Below, one piece after another: positions 43,515 through 53,810 of a stretch of DNA of 64,000 bases. The DNA is from Schaalia hyovaginalis (GTDB taxonomy: Bacteria > Actinomycetota > Actinomycetes > Actinomycetales > Actinomycetaceae). The notes under the pieces were generated by a model. The model did not search any database. It was not told the DNA's origin and saw only the letters and a list, made by a program, of their open reading frames with translations. The stretch lies in NCBI RefSeq assembly GCF_014208035.1, contig NZ_JACHMK010000001.1, positions 744,001-808,000 on the forward strand, written 5' to 3'. Made by a program: the position numbers and the translations under genes. The number at the start of each line of letters is the position of its first letter. The first letter of the stretch is position 1.

Positions 43515-44711
43515 ATGCAGATCTCCGCAACCCCCGCACTACCGCGGCGCCTCCCCGTGATCGGCGCGCTCGTCCTCGGCCTGACTCCCCTTCTCGGGGC
43601 GTGCGCTGCGGGCTCCCCGGCGCTCGGCGGGGCGGCGGACTCGCAAGCCCCCACCGTCTCAGTCGTCGCGACGACCACTCAGATCTGCGATTACATCACC
43701 CAGATCGCCACCGACTCCTCAGAGGAAGCGAGCCTCGCCCTCGTCAAAACCGCCGCTGACGGAACCCAGAGCCGCTCCGGAGCCGAAGAGGGGAAGGCGG
43801 CCACGACGCTTCGACTCACCTGCCTGCTCGCCCCCAACGCGAGCGCGCACGAGCATGAAATGACCCCGGCTCAGACGAAAGCGCTCGCCGAGGCGGACAT
43901 CATGTTCGTCAACGGCATCGACCTCGAGCACTTCCTCGATGACGCAGTCGAGGCCTCCGGCTTCACGGGAAGCATGGCCGTCACCACCGGCGTCCTCTCG
44001 GCCGCGGATGTCGACGACCTGAACGCCCAGCTCACCAAGGAGAAGGACCTGCGCTACTCGGTGGACCGCGGGACCCGCAAGGTCGAGGTGGCCCCCTGGC
44101 CCTTCCCGCCGGAGGAGGGCGAAAGCGAAGCGGAATTCCGATTCGACCCCCACGTGTGGACCAGCCCCAAGAACGCCGCGATCCAGGTCGCGAACATCGG
44201 GGACGCCCTCGCCAAGGCATCCCCGGACAACGCCGGACTCTTCAAGGACAGGGTCGAGGACTACCTCAAGCGCCTGGAAGAGCTCGACCAGTGGGTGACC
44301 CAATCGATCGCCTCCATCCCTCCCGAGCACCGCGTCCTCTTCACCTCGCACGACGCCTTCGGGTACTTCTCGGCGAGCTACGGCCTCGACTTCATCGGCG
44401 CCGCGCTCTCGGACTTCAGCGAACAGCAGGACGCGACCGCCGCCCACATCGCCGAAGCCGCCCAGAAGGTCAAGGAATCCGGGGCGACCGCCCTTTTCGC
44501 GGAGAACTCCAACAACTCCAAGTCCATCGAGGCCATCGCCAAGGCCGCGGGCGTCACCGCCGTGATCGGTGATGACGCGCTCTACGGCGATTCTCTCGGC
44601 CCCGAAGGATCCGAGGGCGCGACCTACGTCGGATCCATCATTCACAACGTCACGACCCTGGTCACCGCATGGGGCGGCCAGCTCGCCCCGCTCCCCGTCT
44701 CCGTCGGCTGA
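43515..44711 (+). CDS. Metal (Mn/Zn-type) ABC transporter substrate-binding lipoprotein
   Basis: This 398-residue cluster A-I binding protein has a signal peptide ending in lipobox LGAC (Cys30). Likely metal ligands are His in NASAHEHEMTP, His in FDPHVWTSP, His/Asp in FTSHDAFGYF, and a C-terminal Asp region GDDALYGDSLG. It lacks the His-rich loop of many zinc binders, so manganese is at least as likely as zinc. The start is ATG at 43515 after AGAAGGG. It is the first gene of a four-gene transport operon. Confidence 0.88.
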   Translation: MQISATPALPRRLPVIGALVLGLTPLLGACAAGSPALGGAADSQAPTVSVVATTTQICDYITQIATDSSEEASLALVKTAADGTQSRSGAEEGKAATTLRLTCLLAPNASAHEHEMTPAQTKALAEADIMFVNGIDLEHFLDDAVEASGFTGSMAVTTGVLSAADVDDLNAQLTKEKDLRYSVDRGTRKVEVAPWPFPPEEGESEAEFRFDPHVWTSPKNAAIQVANIGDALAKASPDNAGLFKDRVEDYLKRLEELDQWVTQSIASIPPEHRVLFTSHDAFGYFSASYGLDFIGAALSDFSEQQDATAAHIAEAAQKVKESGATALFAENSNNSKSIEAIAKAAGVTAVIGDDALYGDSLGPEGSEGATYVGSIIHNVTTLVTAWGGQLAPLPVSVG

Positions 44712-44731
44712 AAGGAGGCGAGCGAAGGGAA

Positions 44732-45487
44732 ATGCCGACCGCCATGCCACCGGTTCTCCGATTCGACGCAGCAGATCTGGGCTATGCGCGAAGACCCGTC
44801 GTCACCGGCCTTTCAGGGATCCTTCACGAGGGCGAGGCCCTCGCCCTCATCGGCCCGAACGGCTCCGGCAAAACCACCTTCCTCCGCTCGATCCTCTCAG
44901 AGGCTGAAATCCTGGCCGGCAGCGTCGAGGTGATGGCCGGGGCGATCGGGCACGTGCCCCAATCGGCGGATCTCGACCTCGAATTCCCGGTCACCGCCGA
45001 GGAAGTCGTCACGATGGGCCTCTACGGCGAACTCGGATGGTTCCGCCGCCCGGCGCGCGAGCATCGCCTCCGCGTGCGGGCGGCCCTCGAGCGCGTGGGG
45101 ATGGGCGAGCGGGCGGGCATGCGATTCGGCCGCCTCTCGGGCGGCCAGCGCCAGAGGATCCTCCTGGCCCGGGCCCTCGTCGCCCGTCCGCGCCTCATCC
45201 TCCTCGACGAACCCTTCAACGGCCTCGATCAGCCGAACAGGGACGCCCTCATCGGCATCATCCGCTCGGTCAAGGCCGAGGGCGTGGGCGTCGTCGTCTC
45301 GACGCACGACCTCTCCCTCGCCAGACTCACCTGTGAGCGGGCCCTGCTCCTCGCGGGCCGCCAAATCGCTTTCGGCCCCCTCCAGGAAGTGCTGACGCCC
45401 GAACACCTCGCGCAGGCCTACGGCATCGGCTCCGACGTCCTCATCGAAGCCGATGCCGAGGCGGCGATCGAAGTGAGACTCACGTGA
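44732..45487 (+). CDS. Metal ABC transporter ATP-binding protein
   Basis: This 251-residue ATPase has Walker A GPNGSGKT (41-48), Q-loop PQSADLDLEFPVTAEEVV, signature LSGGQRQRILLARAL and Walker B LILLDEPFNGLD. A strong AAAGGAGG lies 14-20 bp upstream, with a weaker GAAGGGA nearer the ATG at 44732. Its stop overlaps the permease start. Confidence 0.9.
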   Translation: MPTAMPPVLRFDAADLGYARRPVVTGLSGILHEGEALALIGPNGSGKTTFLRSILSEAEILAGSVEVMAGAIGHVPQSADLDLEFPVTAEEVVTMGLYGELGWFRRPAREHRLRVRAALERVGMGERAGMRFGRLSGGQRQRILLARALVARPRLILLDEPFNGLDQPNRDALIGIIRSVKAEGVGVVVSTHDLSLARLTCERALLLAGRQIAFGPLQEVLTPEHLAQAYGIGSDVLIEADAEAAIEVRLT

Positions 45488-46422
45488 TGACGCAGTACTT
45501 CAGCGACACCATCGAGGGCTTGAGACTGCTCCTCTCGCAGGTCCCCGGCCTCGCGACGCCCACGAGCGCCCCCTATCTCTTCCGCCCGTTCCTCCTCCTC
45601 ATCGTCCTCGCCCTCGTCATCGGCCCCGTTGCGACGATCGTGAATCTGAGGAGACTGGAATTCAACGCAGAGGCGATGGTCCATTCCGTCTTCCCCGGGA
45701 TCGTCGCCGGCGCCATCTGGGGCGGGAGCGACAGGATCATCCCCGGAGCCGCCCTCACGGCGGTCGTCGTGGCCCTCGCACTGACCTGGGCCTCCCGCCG
45801 TCCATCCCTCGCCGAAGGCGGGGCTGCGGTCATCCTCACCGGGTTCTTCTCGATCGGCATCATCATCTCCCTGAAGAAGGGGGACATGTCCGGACAGCTC
45901 GAGGCGCTGATGTTCGGGCGCCTCCTGGAGGTCACCGATTCCCGTCTCCTTCAAGCCCTCCTCGTCTGCCTCCTCGCCCTCATCCTCATGGCCGCGACCT
46001 GGAAGGAACAGCTCTTCGTCGCCCACGACAGGCACGGGGCCGGAGCCGCCGGGATCAATACGCTCCTCGTCGACATCGTCATCAATGCCGCCGTGGGCGC
46101 CGTCGTCGTGTCCGCCTCCACCGCCGTCGGAGTCCTCCTCGTCATCGGCTACCTCGTCGTCCCGGGCGCCGCCGCGCGCCTCCTCGGAACGACGAACCGG
46201 GCGATGGTGGTGATCTCGACACTCGTCGCCCTCGCCGGAGGATGGATCGGCATCGAATGGATGAACGCCCCCGCTGCGCGGCCGGTCTCCCCGCAGGCGG
46301 CGGTCTCCCTCTCCCTCCTCGCCGTATTCGCCCTGTGCCTCGCCCTGTCGAGGATCTTCGCGCGCTTCCCGCTGATCGCACCCGGAGCGCCCTCGGCCCC
46401 CAGGACGGTCGATGCGGCATGA
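45487..46422 (+). CDS. Metal ABC transporter permease 1
   Basis: This 311-residue ABC-3 family membrane protein has about eight hydrophobic segments, with FNAEAMVHSVFPGIVAG and TAVGVLLVIGYLVVPGAAARLL. It starts at ATG 45487, sharing one base with the ATPase stop; a GTG at 45484 is an alternative. It overlaps the next permease by 4 bp, and the two probably form a heterodimer. Confidence 0.9.
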   Translation: MTQYFSDTIEGLRLLLSQVPGLATPTSAPYLFRPFLLLIVLALVIGPVATIVNLRRLEFNAEAMVHSVFPGIVAGAIWGGSDRIIPGAALTAVVVALALTWASRRPSLAEGGAAVILTGFFSIGIIISLKKGDMSGQLEALMFGRLLEVTDSRLLQALLVCLLALILMAATWKEQLFVAHDRHGAGAAGINTLLVDIVINAAVGAVVVSASTAVGVLLVIGYLVVPGAAARLLGTTNRAMVVISTLVALAGGWIGIEWMNAPAARPVSPQAAVSLSLLAVFALCLALSRIFARFPLIAPGAPSAPRTVDAA

Positions 46423-47324
46423 ATCTCTGGCACATCCTCCTCCTCCCGATACTGGAAGTCCTCCTCGTCGGCGCCCTCTCAGGCCTCGCCGGCGTGCTCG
46501 CCGTCCTCAACAGGCGCGTCTTCTTCGCCGAATCCGTGACTCACGGAGTCTTCCCCGGAGCGGTGCTCGGAGTCGTGATCGCCGCCGGATTCGGAGCGGG
46601 GCACTCAGGACTGTCGGCGGCCCTCTTCGCGGGGGCCCTCCTCATGTGCCTGCCCCTCGCGGGCCTCATGGGGCTGCTGGTCCGCCTTCCCGGAATCTCC
46701 TCGCAGGCGGCCGCGGGCATCGTCCTCACCCTGGGCTTCGCCCTCGGATACTTCCTCGCCACCTGGTTCCAACCCCTCCCCCTGCAAGTCGCCAGCTTCC
46801 TCACCGGGAGCGTTCTCACCGTCTCCGAAGTCGACGTCGCAACGGCGGGAGCCGCATTGACCGCCCTGCTCCTGCTCATGCGGGGGCGAGGCGGCCTGCT
46901 GCTCTCGCACTGCTTCGACGCCTCCTCAACCCCGGCGCGCATGCGGCGCCGGCTCGACGGGCTCATGCACGCCGCGATCATCCTCGCCGTGGTCGTCGTG
47001 ATCCCCGCAGTCGGGACCGTGCTCTCCATCGCGCTCATCGCGGCTCCGGCGGCGGGCCTCAAAGGGATCGCCCCCTCGCTGCGGGCCTATACGATCGCAG
47101 CGCCCCTGGCCGGCGCCGTCATCGGCCTGACGGGACTGGGGATCGCCGTCGCGGCGGATCTGTCAGTCGGGGGGACGATCGCCGCAGTCGCAGGGGTCTT
47201 CTTCCTCATCTGCGTGAGCCTCGGCGAAGGGGCGCGGTTCATCGGGAGGGGACCTCGTCCACTCCCGCGGCGGCAAGGCGCTCGGAGGCGGCCGCTCCGG
47301 TTTCCGGCGACACGGGCTCGGTGA
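46419..47324 (+). CDS. Metal ABC transporter permease 2
   Basis: This 301-residue ABC-3 permease has about eight hydrophobic segments and the motifs FFAESVTHGVFPGAVLG and IPAVGTVLSIALIAAPAAG. The start is ATG at 46419, inside the end of permease 1. The last about 25 residues are an Arg/Pro-rich tail whose DNA is the complement of the 3' end of pncA, an 86-bp convergent overlap; the tail may be a recent run-on past a lost stop. Confidence 0.88.
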   Translation: MNLWHILLLPILEVLLVGALSGLAGVLAVLNRRVFFAESVTHGVFPGAVLGVVIAAGFGAGHSGLSAALFAGALLMCLPLAGLMGLLVRLPGISSQAAAGIVLTLGFALGYFLATWFQPLPLQVASFLTGSVLTVSEVDVATAGAALTALLLLMRGRGGLLLSHCFDASSTPARMRRRLDGLMHAAIILAVVVVIPAVGTVLSIALIAAPAAGLKGIAPSLRAYTIAAPLAGAVIGLTGLGIAVAADLSVGGTIAAVAGVFFLICVSLGEGARFIGRGPRPLPRRQGARRRPLRFPATRAR

Positions 47325-47805
47325 GGTCGGACAGCACGCGGACCGCGTATCCGAGCGATGCCGCATCGAGGGCGGTTTCGCATACGCAGTGGGACTGCGC
47401 GAGACCCACGACGTCGACCTCGTCGATGCCCGCAGACTCCAGAATCGACGCCAGCGTGCGACCGTCCTCGGTGCGCCCCTCGAATCCCGAGTAGGCGGCC
47501 GCGTACTGGCCCTTCTTGAAGGAGGCGTCGGCGCCGATGCCCGCCAACGCGGGGTGGAGCTCGGCCTCCGCCGTGCCGGCGAGGCCGTGCGGGGGCCAAG
47601 TGTCGATGAAGTCGGGCTCCGACGAGAAGTGCTCGCCCGGCGCGATGTGCCAGTCCTGCGTCGTGGCGATCAAGGCGTAGTCGCCATGACGCTCGGCGAT
47701 GAAATCGGCGATCCGTTGAGCGCAGGCGTTGCCGCCCTCGACGGGCAGGGCGCCGCCCTCGCAGAAAGTGGGTTGCACGTCGACGACGAGCAGTGCGCGG
47801 GACAT
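47239..47805 (-). CDS. pncA: Nicotinamidase
   Basis: This 188-residue isochorismatase-fold enzyme hydrolyses nicotinamide to nicotinate in NAD salvage and would activate pyrazinamide. The catalytic triad is Asp9 (LLVVDVQ), a Lys in DASFKKGQY and the Cys in [11 protein letters not shown]. The metal site is TTQDWH (Asp51, His53). It is convergent with and overlaps the metal permease gene. The ribosome site is GAAGGAGG. Confidence 0.9.
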   Translation of the reverse strand: MSRALLVVDVQPTFCEGGALPVEGGNACAQRIADFIAERHGDYALIATTQDWHIAPGEHFSSEPDFIDTWPPHGLAGTAEAELHPALAGIGADASFKKGQYAAAYSGFEGRTEDGRTLASILESAGIDEVDVVGLAQSHCVCETALDAASLGYAVRVLSDLTEPVSPETGAAASERLAAAGVDEVPSR

Positions 47806-48055
47806 GGGGCTCCTCCTTCATCCTCGCCTCTTGCCTTCGCCTTTACGCTACCGCTTCGCCGCCCGCTCGGAGCCGGGCGCGAGGGCGGGGCGCGCATCCC
47901 CGCGATGCGGGAAGGGCGAACTCTTGGCGGGGGAGGGCAGGGGTCGCCTTTTCCGCGGGCGGGGCGCGCGGGGCGGGCGACGAGGCGGAAGAAACAGGGG
48001 GAGACGAGGGCATCGTTTTCGACGGAAGCGGGCCCTGCGACTAGTCTTGGAGGCT

Positions 48056-49897
48056 ATGAGTCGCATTCTCTCCGCCGTCGCATGGCCCTACGCGAACGGC
48101 CCTCGCCACATCGGGCACGTCGCCGGATTCGGGGTCCCCTCGGATGTCTTCTCGCGCTACATGCGCATGGCCGGCCACGACGTCCTCATGGTGTCGGGCA
48201 CCGATGAGCACGGGACTCCGATCCTCGTCGCAGCCGATTCCGAGGGCATCAGCGCGCGCGAGCTCGCCGACCGGAACAACCGGCTCATCGTCGAGGACCT
48301 CGTGGCGCTCGGCCTGTCCTACGACCTCTTCACGAGGACGACGGCGGGCAACCACTACCGCATCGTCCAGGAGATGTTCCGGACCGTGCGGGACAACGGC
48401 TACATGATCGAGCAGGTCACCCGGGCTGCGATCTCCCCCTCGACGGGGCGCACGCTGCCCGACCGCTATATCGAGGGCACCTGCCCGATCTGCTCGACTC
48501 CGGGGGCCCGCGGCGACCAGTGCGATGCCTGCGGCAACCAGCTCGACCCGACCGACCTCATCGATCCGCGTTCGCGGATCAACGGCGAGACCCCCGAGTT
48601 CGTCGAGTCGACCCACTACTTCCTCGACCTCCCCGCGCTCGCTCAGGCCCTGTCCGCCTGGCTCGACGACCGTGAGCAGTCAGGCACCTGGCGCCCCAAC
48701 GTCATCAAGTTCTCGAAGAACTTCCTCGGGGACATCCGCCCGCGCGCGATGACCCGCGACATCGACTGGGGCATCCCGGTCCCCGGCTGGGAGGACCAGC
48801 CGGGCAAGCGCCTCTACGTATGGTTCGACGCGGTCATCGGCTACCTCTCGGCGTCGATCGAGTGGGCGCGCCGCACGGGCAACCCCGAGGCATGGCGCCA
48901 GTGGTGGAACGACCCGGAGTCCCTGTCCTACTACTTCATGGGCAAGGACAACATCGTCTTCCACTCGCAGATCTGGCCGGCCGAGATGATCGGCTACAAC
49001 GGCGGGGGCGCGCGCGGCGGAACGCCCGGCGAGCTCGGCGTCCTCAATCTCCCGACCGAAGTCGTCTCCAGCGAGTTCCTCACGATGGAGGGCAAGAAGT
49101 TCTCCTCCTCGCACGGGATCGTCATCTACGTCCGCGACTTCCTCGAGCGCTACCAGGCGGATGCGCTGCGCTACTTCATCTCCGCGGCCGGCCCGGAGAC
49201 CTCCGACTCCGACTTCACCTGGGCCGAATTCGTCCGCCGCACGAACGGCGAGCTCGTCGCCGGATGGGGCAACCTCGTCAATCGGACGGCCTCGATGATC
49301 GCGAAGAAATTCGGCGAGATCCCCGCTCCGGGCGGACTCGAAGAGATCGACCGCGAGCTCCTCGACGCGATCAATGCGGGCTTCGACACCGTCGGCGGCC
49401 TCATCCGCCACCATCGGCAGAAGGCCGCCCTCGCCGAAGCGATGCGACTGGTCGGCGAGGCGAACAAGTACGTCGCCGACACCGAGCCCTTCAAACTCAA
49501 GGCCCCCGAGCAGCAAGAGCGCCTCGCGACCGTGCTCCACACGCTCGCCCAGGCGGTCGCAGACCTCAATCTCATGCTCTCCCCCTTCCTCCCGCACGCG
49601 GCCAACGACGTCGACCGCGTCATGGGCGGTACCGGCCGGATCGCGCCGATGCCGCGCATCGAGGAAGTCGAAGAGCTCGATCCCGAGGTCCTGCCCGAAG
49701 CCTTCGACGGCCGGTCCGGCTACCCGATCATCACCGGCGACTATACGAGCGCGCCCGCATGGGGCCGCCACGAGATCACCGTCGGCACTCCGATCGCCAA
49801 GCCGACCCCGGTGTTCACCAAGCTCGACGATGCGATCGTGGAAGAAGAGCTCGCGCGCTACGCGGATTCGATTCCCGACGACGTGACCGGAGCCTGA
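48056..49897 (+). CDS. metG: Methionyl-tRNA synthetase
   Basis: This 613-residue class I synthetase has the HIGH motif at 18-21 (GPRHIGH). A zinc-knuckle domain has four Cys ([17 protein letters not shown]). The KMSKS-equivalent is KFSSSHG at about 347-352, a variant seen in this MetRS subgroup, and an anticodon-binding helical domain follows. It lacks the C-terminal tRNA-binding OB domain of longer forms. The ATG at 48056 follows TTGGAGG, and a TAGTCT box only about 10 bp upstream hints at a very short leader. Confidence 0.95.
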   Translation: MSRILSAVAWPYANGPRHIGHVAGFGVPSDVFSRYMRMAGHDVLMVSGTDEHGTPILVAADSEGISARELADRNNRLIVEDLVALGLSYDLFTRTTAGNHYRIVQEMFRTVRDNGYMIEQVTRAAISPSTGRTLPDRYIEGTCPICSTPGARGDQCDACGNQLDPTDLIDPRSRINGETPEFVESTHYFLDLPALAQALSAWLDDREQSGTWRPNVIKFSKNFLGDIRPRAMTRDIDWGIPVPGWEDQPGKRLYVWFDAVIGYLSASIEWARRTGNPEAWRQWWNDPESLSYYFMGKDNIVFHSQIWPAEMIGYNGGGARGGTPGELGVLNLPTEVVSSEFLTMEGKKFSSSHGIVIYVRDFLERYQADALRYFISAAGPETSDSDFTWAEFVRRTNGELVAGWGNLVNRTASMIAKKFGEIPAPGGLEEIDRELLDAINAGFDTVGGLIRHHRQKAALAEAMRLVGEANKYVADTEPFKLKAPEQQERLATVLHTLAQAVADLNLMLSPFLPHAANDVDRVMGGTGRIAPMPRIEEVEELDPEVLPEAFDGRSGYPIITGDYTSAPAWGRHEITVGTPIAKPTPVFTKLDDAIVEEELARYADSIPDDVTGA

Positions 49898-49938
49898 GAA
49901 CGGGGTTTTCGCACCGGCGCGCCTGAATGCGTGTCATG

Positions 49939-49977
49939 AAGGGAGGGTCCGAACCGTCACGGTTCGGACCCTCCCTT
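49939..49977. terminator. Bidirectional terminator between metG and the PspC-linked gene
   Basis: A perfect 18-bp inverted repeat (49939-49956 with 49960-49977) has a 3-nt loop, 41 bp after metG. It ends with TTGT on the + strand and serves both convergent genes. Confidence 0.9.
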
Positions 49978-50001
49978 GTCCTCCCGGGTGAGAGTTCCTG
50001 A

Positions 50002-50616
50002 CTAGCGCGAGCCGCGGTTCGGTGCGGGGTCCTTACCCACCACGAGGGCCGCGACGATCAAGGACAGGCCCAGCAGGCCGACGAGGCCGATGAAGAGTGC
50101 GGGGAGATCGACGTTGGAGATGAAGGGGAGGGCGATGAAGAAGACGCCCAGGAGGGCGACGATGCATCCCCAGATGAGCTGGCCGACGCGGACGTGCGTC
50201 GGGCGACCCGAGGAGCCCTGCGCGGGGGCGTCCGCAGCGGTCCAGACCTTCGGCGCTACAGGAGCAGCGGGCTGATCGGCCGTAAGCGCCTCGGGCCCCG
50301 CCTCCGAGGCGAGGGACGCAGTCGTGTCAAGGGGAAACGTGGCCTCCTCGGTCTGGTCGCCCGGAGCGGCCTCGGCATGCTCGGACAGGATCGGCTCGCC
50401 CGGCTCGGCGGGGAGGGCCTCGGTCTGCTCGGCGGGGAGGGCCTCGGTCTGCTCGGCGGGGAGGGCCTCGGTCTGCGCGGCGGGATCGACGGCCGCGGCC
50501 TCGCCCGGCTCGGGATCGCCCGGCCGGTCGGCGGCCAGGGCCGGCAGCGGAGCCGTTTCATCGGCCTGATTCGGAAGGATCCGAGTGTCTTCGGTATGAG
50601 GATCGGTGGTCATCAC
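50002..50616 (-). CDS. Hypothetical membrane protein with acidic repeat region
   Basis: This 204-residue protein has an N-terminal Pro/Glu/Ala-rich, presumably unfolded region holding a tandem 8-residue repeat (TEALPAEQ, two exact units and a third partial; 24-bp DNA repeat at about 50395-50470). Two membrane segments follow (LIWGCIVALLGVFFIALPF and LFIGLVGLLGLSLIVAALVV). Its ATG overlaps the stop of the PspC protein gene by 4 bp, so the two are co-translated and probably share an envelope role. Confidence 0.75.
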   Translation of the reverse strand: MMTTDPHTEDTRILPNQADETAPLPALAADRPGDPEPGEAAAVDPAAQTEALPAEQTEALPAEQTEALPAEPGEPILSEHAEAAPGDQTEEATFPLDTTASLASEAGPEALTADQPAAPVAPKVWTAADAPAQGSSGRPTHVRVGQLIWGCIVALLGVFFIALPFISNVDLPALFIGLVGLLGLSLIVAALVVGKDPAPNRGSR

Positions 50617-52358
50617 AGGCTCCTGTTCTCATCGTGAGCCGGATCGCTCAGGGGCTGGAGGGCGTGCGCGGGGGCGGCGGATTGGGCGGATTCAGCCGAC
50701 TGCTTCGAATCGGGCGCCGCGTCCTCGTGCGAATCGACGGCGGCATCGGACTCGAGGGCCGGGGCGTCCTCGGAGTAGACGAAGCTCGTGAGCCAGGTGT
50801 CCACGTGAATCGTGATCCCGCGCTCGGAGCTCCATGTGGGCGACTGGGTCGACACGCTCGGCGCCGCGCTCGCGGTCACGTCGCTGCAGCTGCGGAGCCG
50901 GGCGATCCAATCCGACGGCGAGGGGGCGTTCTCGTCCTGCGTTGCCGGTCCGCTCCAGTACGCGGCGACGACGTCGTCGATCTCCCGCGTGCAGACGATC
51001 CTCAGGGGCTGATCCGCCCGGGCCGAGATCGACAGGTCGTACACCGAAGCGTCGACGTAGATGTCCTTGACCGCGTCCGAGGGGGCGGTGCTGAGGTCGA
51101 GATGGGCCTGACCGAGGATCGAGCCGGAGACGGAGTCGCTCGTCCAGTCGTAGTCGTGGGGGGGCTCATCGACGAAGAAGTGATCGGAAGAGCTCGAATC
51201 GTAGGTGGCGGACAGGCCGACCAGAGCGGTCGGCAGCGCCAGGAAGCAGCCGATGAGGGACAAGGCGATGAACCAGCCCGCGCCCTTGCCGCGGACCGAG
51301 GCGATGACGAGGGCGAGGCCGACGGTGAGAAGGCAGACTCCCGCGCCGATGAGGCCCGCCTTCACCACATCGGTGGGCATGTAATCGGTGAAGAAGAACC
51401 CCCGGCCGATGAGGTACATCGCGAGGAAGGTGCCCGCCATGATGATGACGATGAGACCGGTGACGAGGAGGTTGGAACGGCGCGAAACATGATTGACGGG
51501 CACGGGCAGAGGCGGCGTCCAGACGGCCGAAGGCGTGTAAGGAACCCTTCCCTGCGCGGGCATCGGCGGCATCGGCGAAGGAGCCGTGCGGGGCGTCGAA
51601 TGCGCAGCCGGGCCCGTCGGCGGATAGGGGACGCGCGCAGCCTGAACGGGCGGCTGGGTCGGGCCGGCCTGCGGTCCTCCCATGCTGCGCCAGTCAGTGC
51701 TCAGGGGCGCGGACGAGGGCGCCGAGGGCGGGACCGGCATGCTGAACGGGGCGGAAGGCCCGCCCGCGGGCTGTGCGGGAGGCGCGAAGCCCGCTCCGGC
51801 TGCGCCTGCCTGGGGCACCGGGCGCTGCGGCGCGGCTCCGACGAAGGGCCGGGCGGAGGGCGTTCGGATCGAAGAACCCACCAGGACCGCGATGACGACG
51901 ATGACGATGAGCGTGAGGACCCCGAAGGTTCCGAGCGAAGCGAGGAACGCGAGAGGAGAGCCCGCCGAGAAGTTGAGCGAGACCGGCACGAATGAAGTCA
52001 GGCCCACGAACATCAGGAGACCCGCGCCGAGCTGGGCCGCATCGAGTCGTCCCGCGACGAGCTCCTCGGCGTGAATGCGGCCATCGCGCTGCTCCGGCAA
52101 CAGGGCCCAGGCGAAGCCGTAGACCGCGAGCAGGGGCGGAGCGAAGATGCAGGCGATGACGCTCAGACCGCGCACCAGGGCGAGATCCCACCCGGTCTTC
52201 GCGGCGATGCCCGAGCAGACTCCTCCGACCGTTCGGGTCTCGGCGCGGTACCAGCCCGAGCGGCGCAGGGAGTGGAAGAAGCCCGAGTGGGATGGCCCGG
52301 AAGGCCCGTCACCCGGGTGCGACGACGCGTAGTGACCGGAAGGATATGTCTCGTCCAT
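50613..52358 (-). CDS. PspC-domain membrane protein
   Basis: This 581-residue protein has an N-terminal PspC domain (about 35-95: GGVCSGIAAKTGWDLALVRGLSVIACIFAPPLLAVYGFAWALLPE, quoted here only as its ends GGVCSGIAAK and FAWALLPE). Further membrane segments, a Pro-rich cytoplasmic linker, more membrane segments near 330-410 and an extracytoplasmic C-terminal region with two Cys follow. It is divergent from a histidine kinase that also starts with a PspC domain, the arrangement of actinobacterial envelope-stress signalling loci. It probably senses membrane or cell-wall stress. Confidence 0.8.
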   Translation of the reverse strand: MDETYPSGHYASSHPGDGPSGPSHSGFFHSLRRSGWYRAETRTVGGVCSGIAAKTGWDLALVRGLSVIACIFAPPLLAVYGFAWALLPEQRDGRIHAEELVAGRLDAAQLGAGLLMFVGLTSFVPVSLNFSAGSPLAFLASLGTFGVLTLIVIVVIAVLVGSSIRTPSARPFVGAAPQRPVPQAGAAGAGFAPPAQPAGGPSAPFSMPVPPSAPSSAPLSTDWRSMGGPQAGPTQPPVQAARVPYPPTGPAAHSTPRTAPSPMPPMPAQGRVPYTPSAVWTPPLPVPVNHVSRRSNLLVTGLIVIIMAGTFLAMYLIGRGFFFTDYMPTDVVKAGLIGAGVCLLTVGLALVIASVRGKGAGWFIALSLIGCFLALPTALVGLSATYDSSSSDHFFVDEPPHDYDWTSDSVSGSILGQAHLDLSTAPSDAVKDIYVDASVYDLSISARADQPLRIVCTREIDDVVAAYWSGPATQDENAPSPSDWIARLRSCSDVTASAAPSVSTQSPTWSSERGITIHVDTWLTSFVYSEDAPALESDAAVDSHEDAAPDSKQSAESAQSAAPAHALQPLSDPAHDENRSL

Positions 52359-52471
52359 GCCACTACTCTTCCGTGAAATGCGCCTCGGCGAAATGGGGAA
52401 CAGCCCTGATACCTCCCTGAAAGATCAAGATCGTGGACCGCGGGGCGCTTCGAGGGTGTGATGATAGGGGC

Positions 52472-53806
52472 GTGGCAGTCCCCTCTGATCCTGAGAACCG
52501 GTTCTGGGCCCCGCCCTCGCCGACTGGTGCAGGACGGGACTGGAATCCCCCCACCCCGAATGCTTCGCGCCCGGCGCTGAGGCGCGCGACGCCCGACTCG
52601 GTCGACATGCCGACCCCCTGGATGGCGGGAGTCGCATCGGGCTTGGCCGTGCATGCGCGCGTACCCGTGCACGTGGTCCGCTGGGCCTTCGCCGCGCTCA
52701 CACTCTTCGGCGGCACGGGGCTCCTGCTCTACCTGTGGCTGTGGATGATGACGCCGAAGGACACGGGCCGATTCGGTCCGAGCGGCGTCAGCGACTCGAG
52801 GGCGACGGCCCCGCTAACGGTACCGGGGCAGGACCGGTCGAGAATCACCGCCCGGAACCAGCTGCTCCTCGCGGGCTTCATCATCATCGTCGGGGGCCTC
52901 ATCGCCATGGGCCTTTCCGCCTTCGGCGTCGTCGACCTCAGGGACATCGTCTCCGCCTCGACGGTCATCATCGGGATCGGCCTCGCGTGGAGCCAGGGCG
53001 CGAACCTCGACAACTGGCGCTCCGGCCGCTTCCTCGTCATCGTGGCGATCGGCATCATCATGGTGTCGATCGGCACGATCGTCCTCGTGGGCCGCGGCGA
53101 CCCGCCGCTGATCCTCCTGCGCGGCGGCCTCATCGGAGCGGTCGTCGTCGCAGGCGTCCTCTTCGCCCTCGCCCCGCTGTGGCTGCGCACCTCCTCGGAT
53201 CTGTCCGACACCCAGGCCCAGCAGGTGCGCGACGCCGAGCGCGCCGACATCGCCGCGCACCTGCACGACTCCGTCCTGCAAACCCTGACCCTCATCCGCT
53301 CGGCCGCGCACGACCCCGCCCGAGTGCGCGCTCTCGCCCTGTCCGAGGAGCGCGAACTCCGATCCTGGCTCTACACGGGACGCTCGCAGGCCGCGGACTC
53401 CCTCGCCGAAGCGGTCCGTGAAACCGTCGGGGCCCTCGAATCGAAGTACGGCGTGCCCGTGGAGGTCGTCGCCGTCGGGGACTGCGTCCCGGGGCCCGGC
53501 GAACTCGCCCTGGTCGCCGCCCTCGGCGAGGCCTCTGCGAACGCCGTCCGCCACGGCCGCCCTCCCGTCTCCGTCTACGTCGAAACCCGCCCCGAATCGG
53601 TCGAAGCCTTCATCAAGGACTCCGGATCCGGATTCGACCCGGCTTCGATCCCCTCGGATCGGCACGGTGTGAAAGACTCGATCATCGGACGCATGGAACG
53701 AGCGGGCGGGACCGCGCGCATCCGATGCCTCACCACGGGCACCGAGGTCGCCCTGGCCCTCCCCAGGATTCCCAGCACAGCACCATTCCAGCCGAAGAGG
53801 GGTTGA
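52472..53806 (+). CDS. PspC-domain sensor histidine kinase (NarL-type partner)
   Basis: This 444-residue protein starts at GTG 52472 behind ATAGGGG. It has an N-terminal PspC domain (PWMAGVASGLAVHARVPVHVVRWAF), about five membrane segments and a HisKA_3 domain with the phospho-His in AHLHDSVLQTL (near residue 265). A degenerate HATPase follows (ASANAVRHG, IKDSGSGFDP, HGVKDSIIGRMERAGG). It pairs with the response regulator 4 bp downstream. Confidence 0.9.
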   Translation: MAVPSDPENRFWAPPSPTGAGRDWNPPTPNASRPALRRATPDSVDMPTPWMAGVASGLAVHARVPVHVVRWAFAALTLFGGTGLLLYLWLWMMTPKDTGRFGPSGVSDSRATAPLTVPGQDRSRITARNQLLLAGFIIIVGGLIAMGLSAFGVVDLRDIVSASTVIIGIGLAWSQGANLDNWRSGRFLVIVAIGIIMVSIGTIVLVGRGDPPLILLRGGLIGAVVVAGVLFALAPLWLRTSSDLSDTQAQQVRDAERADIAAHLHDSVLQTLTLIRSAAHDPARVRALALSEERELRSWLYTGRSQAADSLAEAVRETVGALESKYGVPVEVVAVGDCVPGPGELALVAALGEASANAVRHGRPPVSVYVETRPESVEAFIKDSGSGFDPASIPSDRHGVKDSIIGRMERAGGTARIRCLTTGTEVALALPRIPSTAPFQPKRG

Positions 53807-53810
53807 CAAC

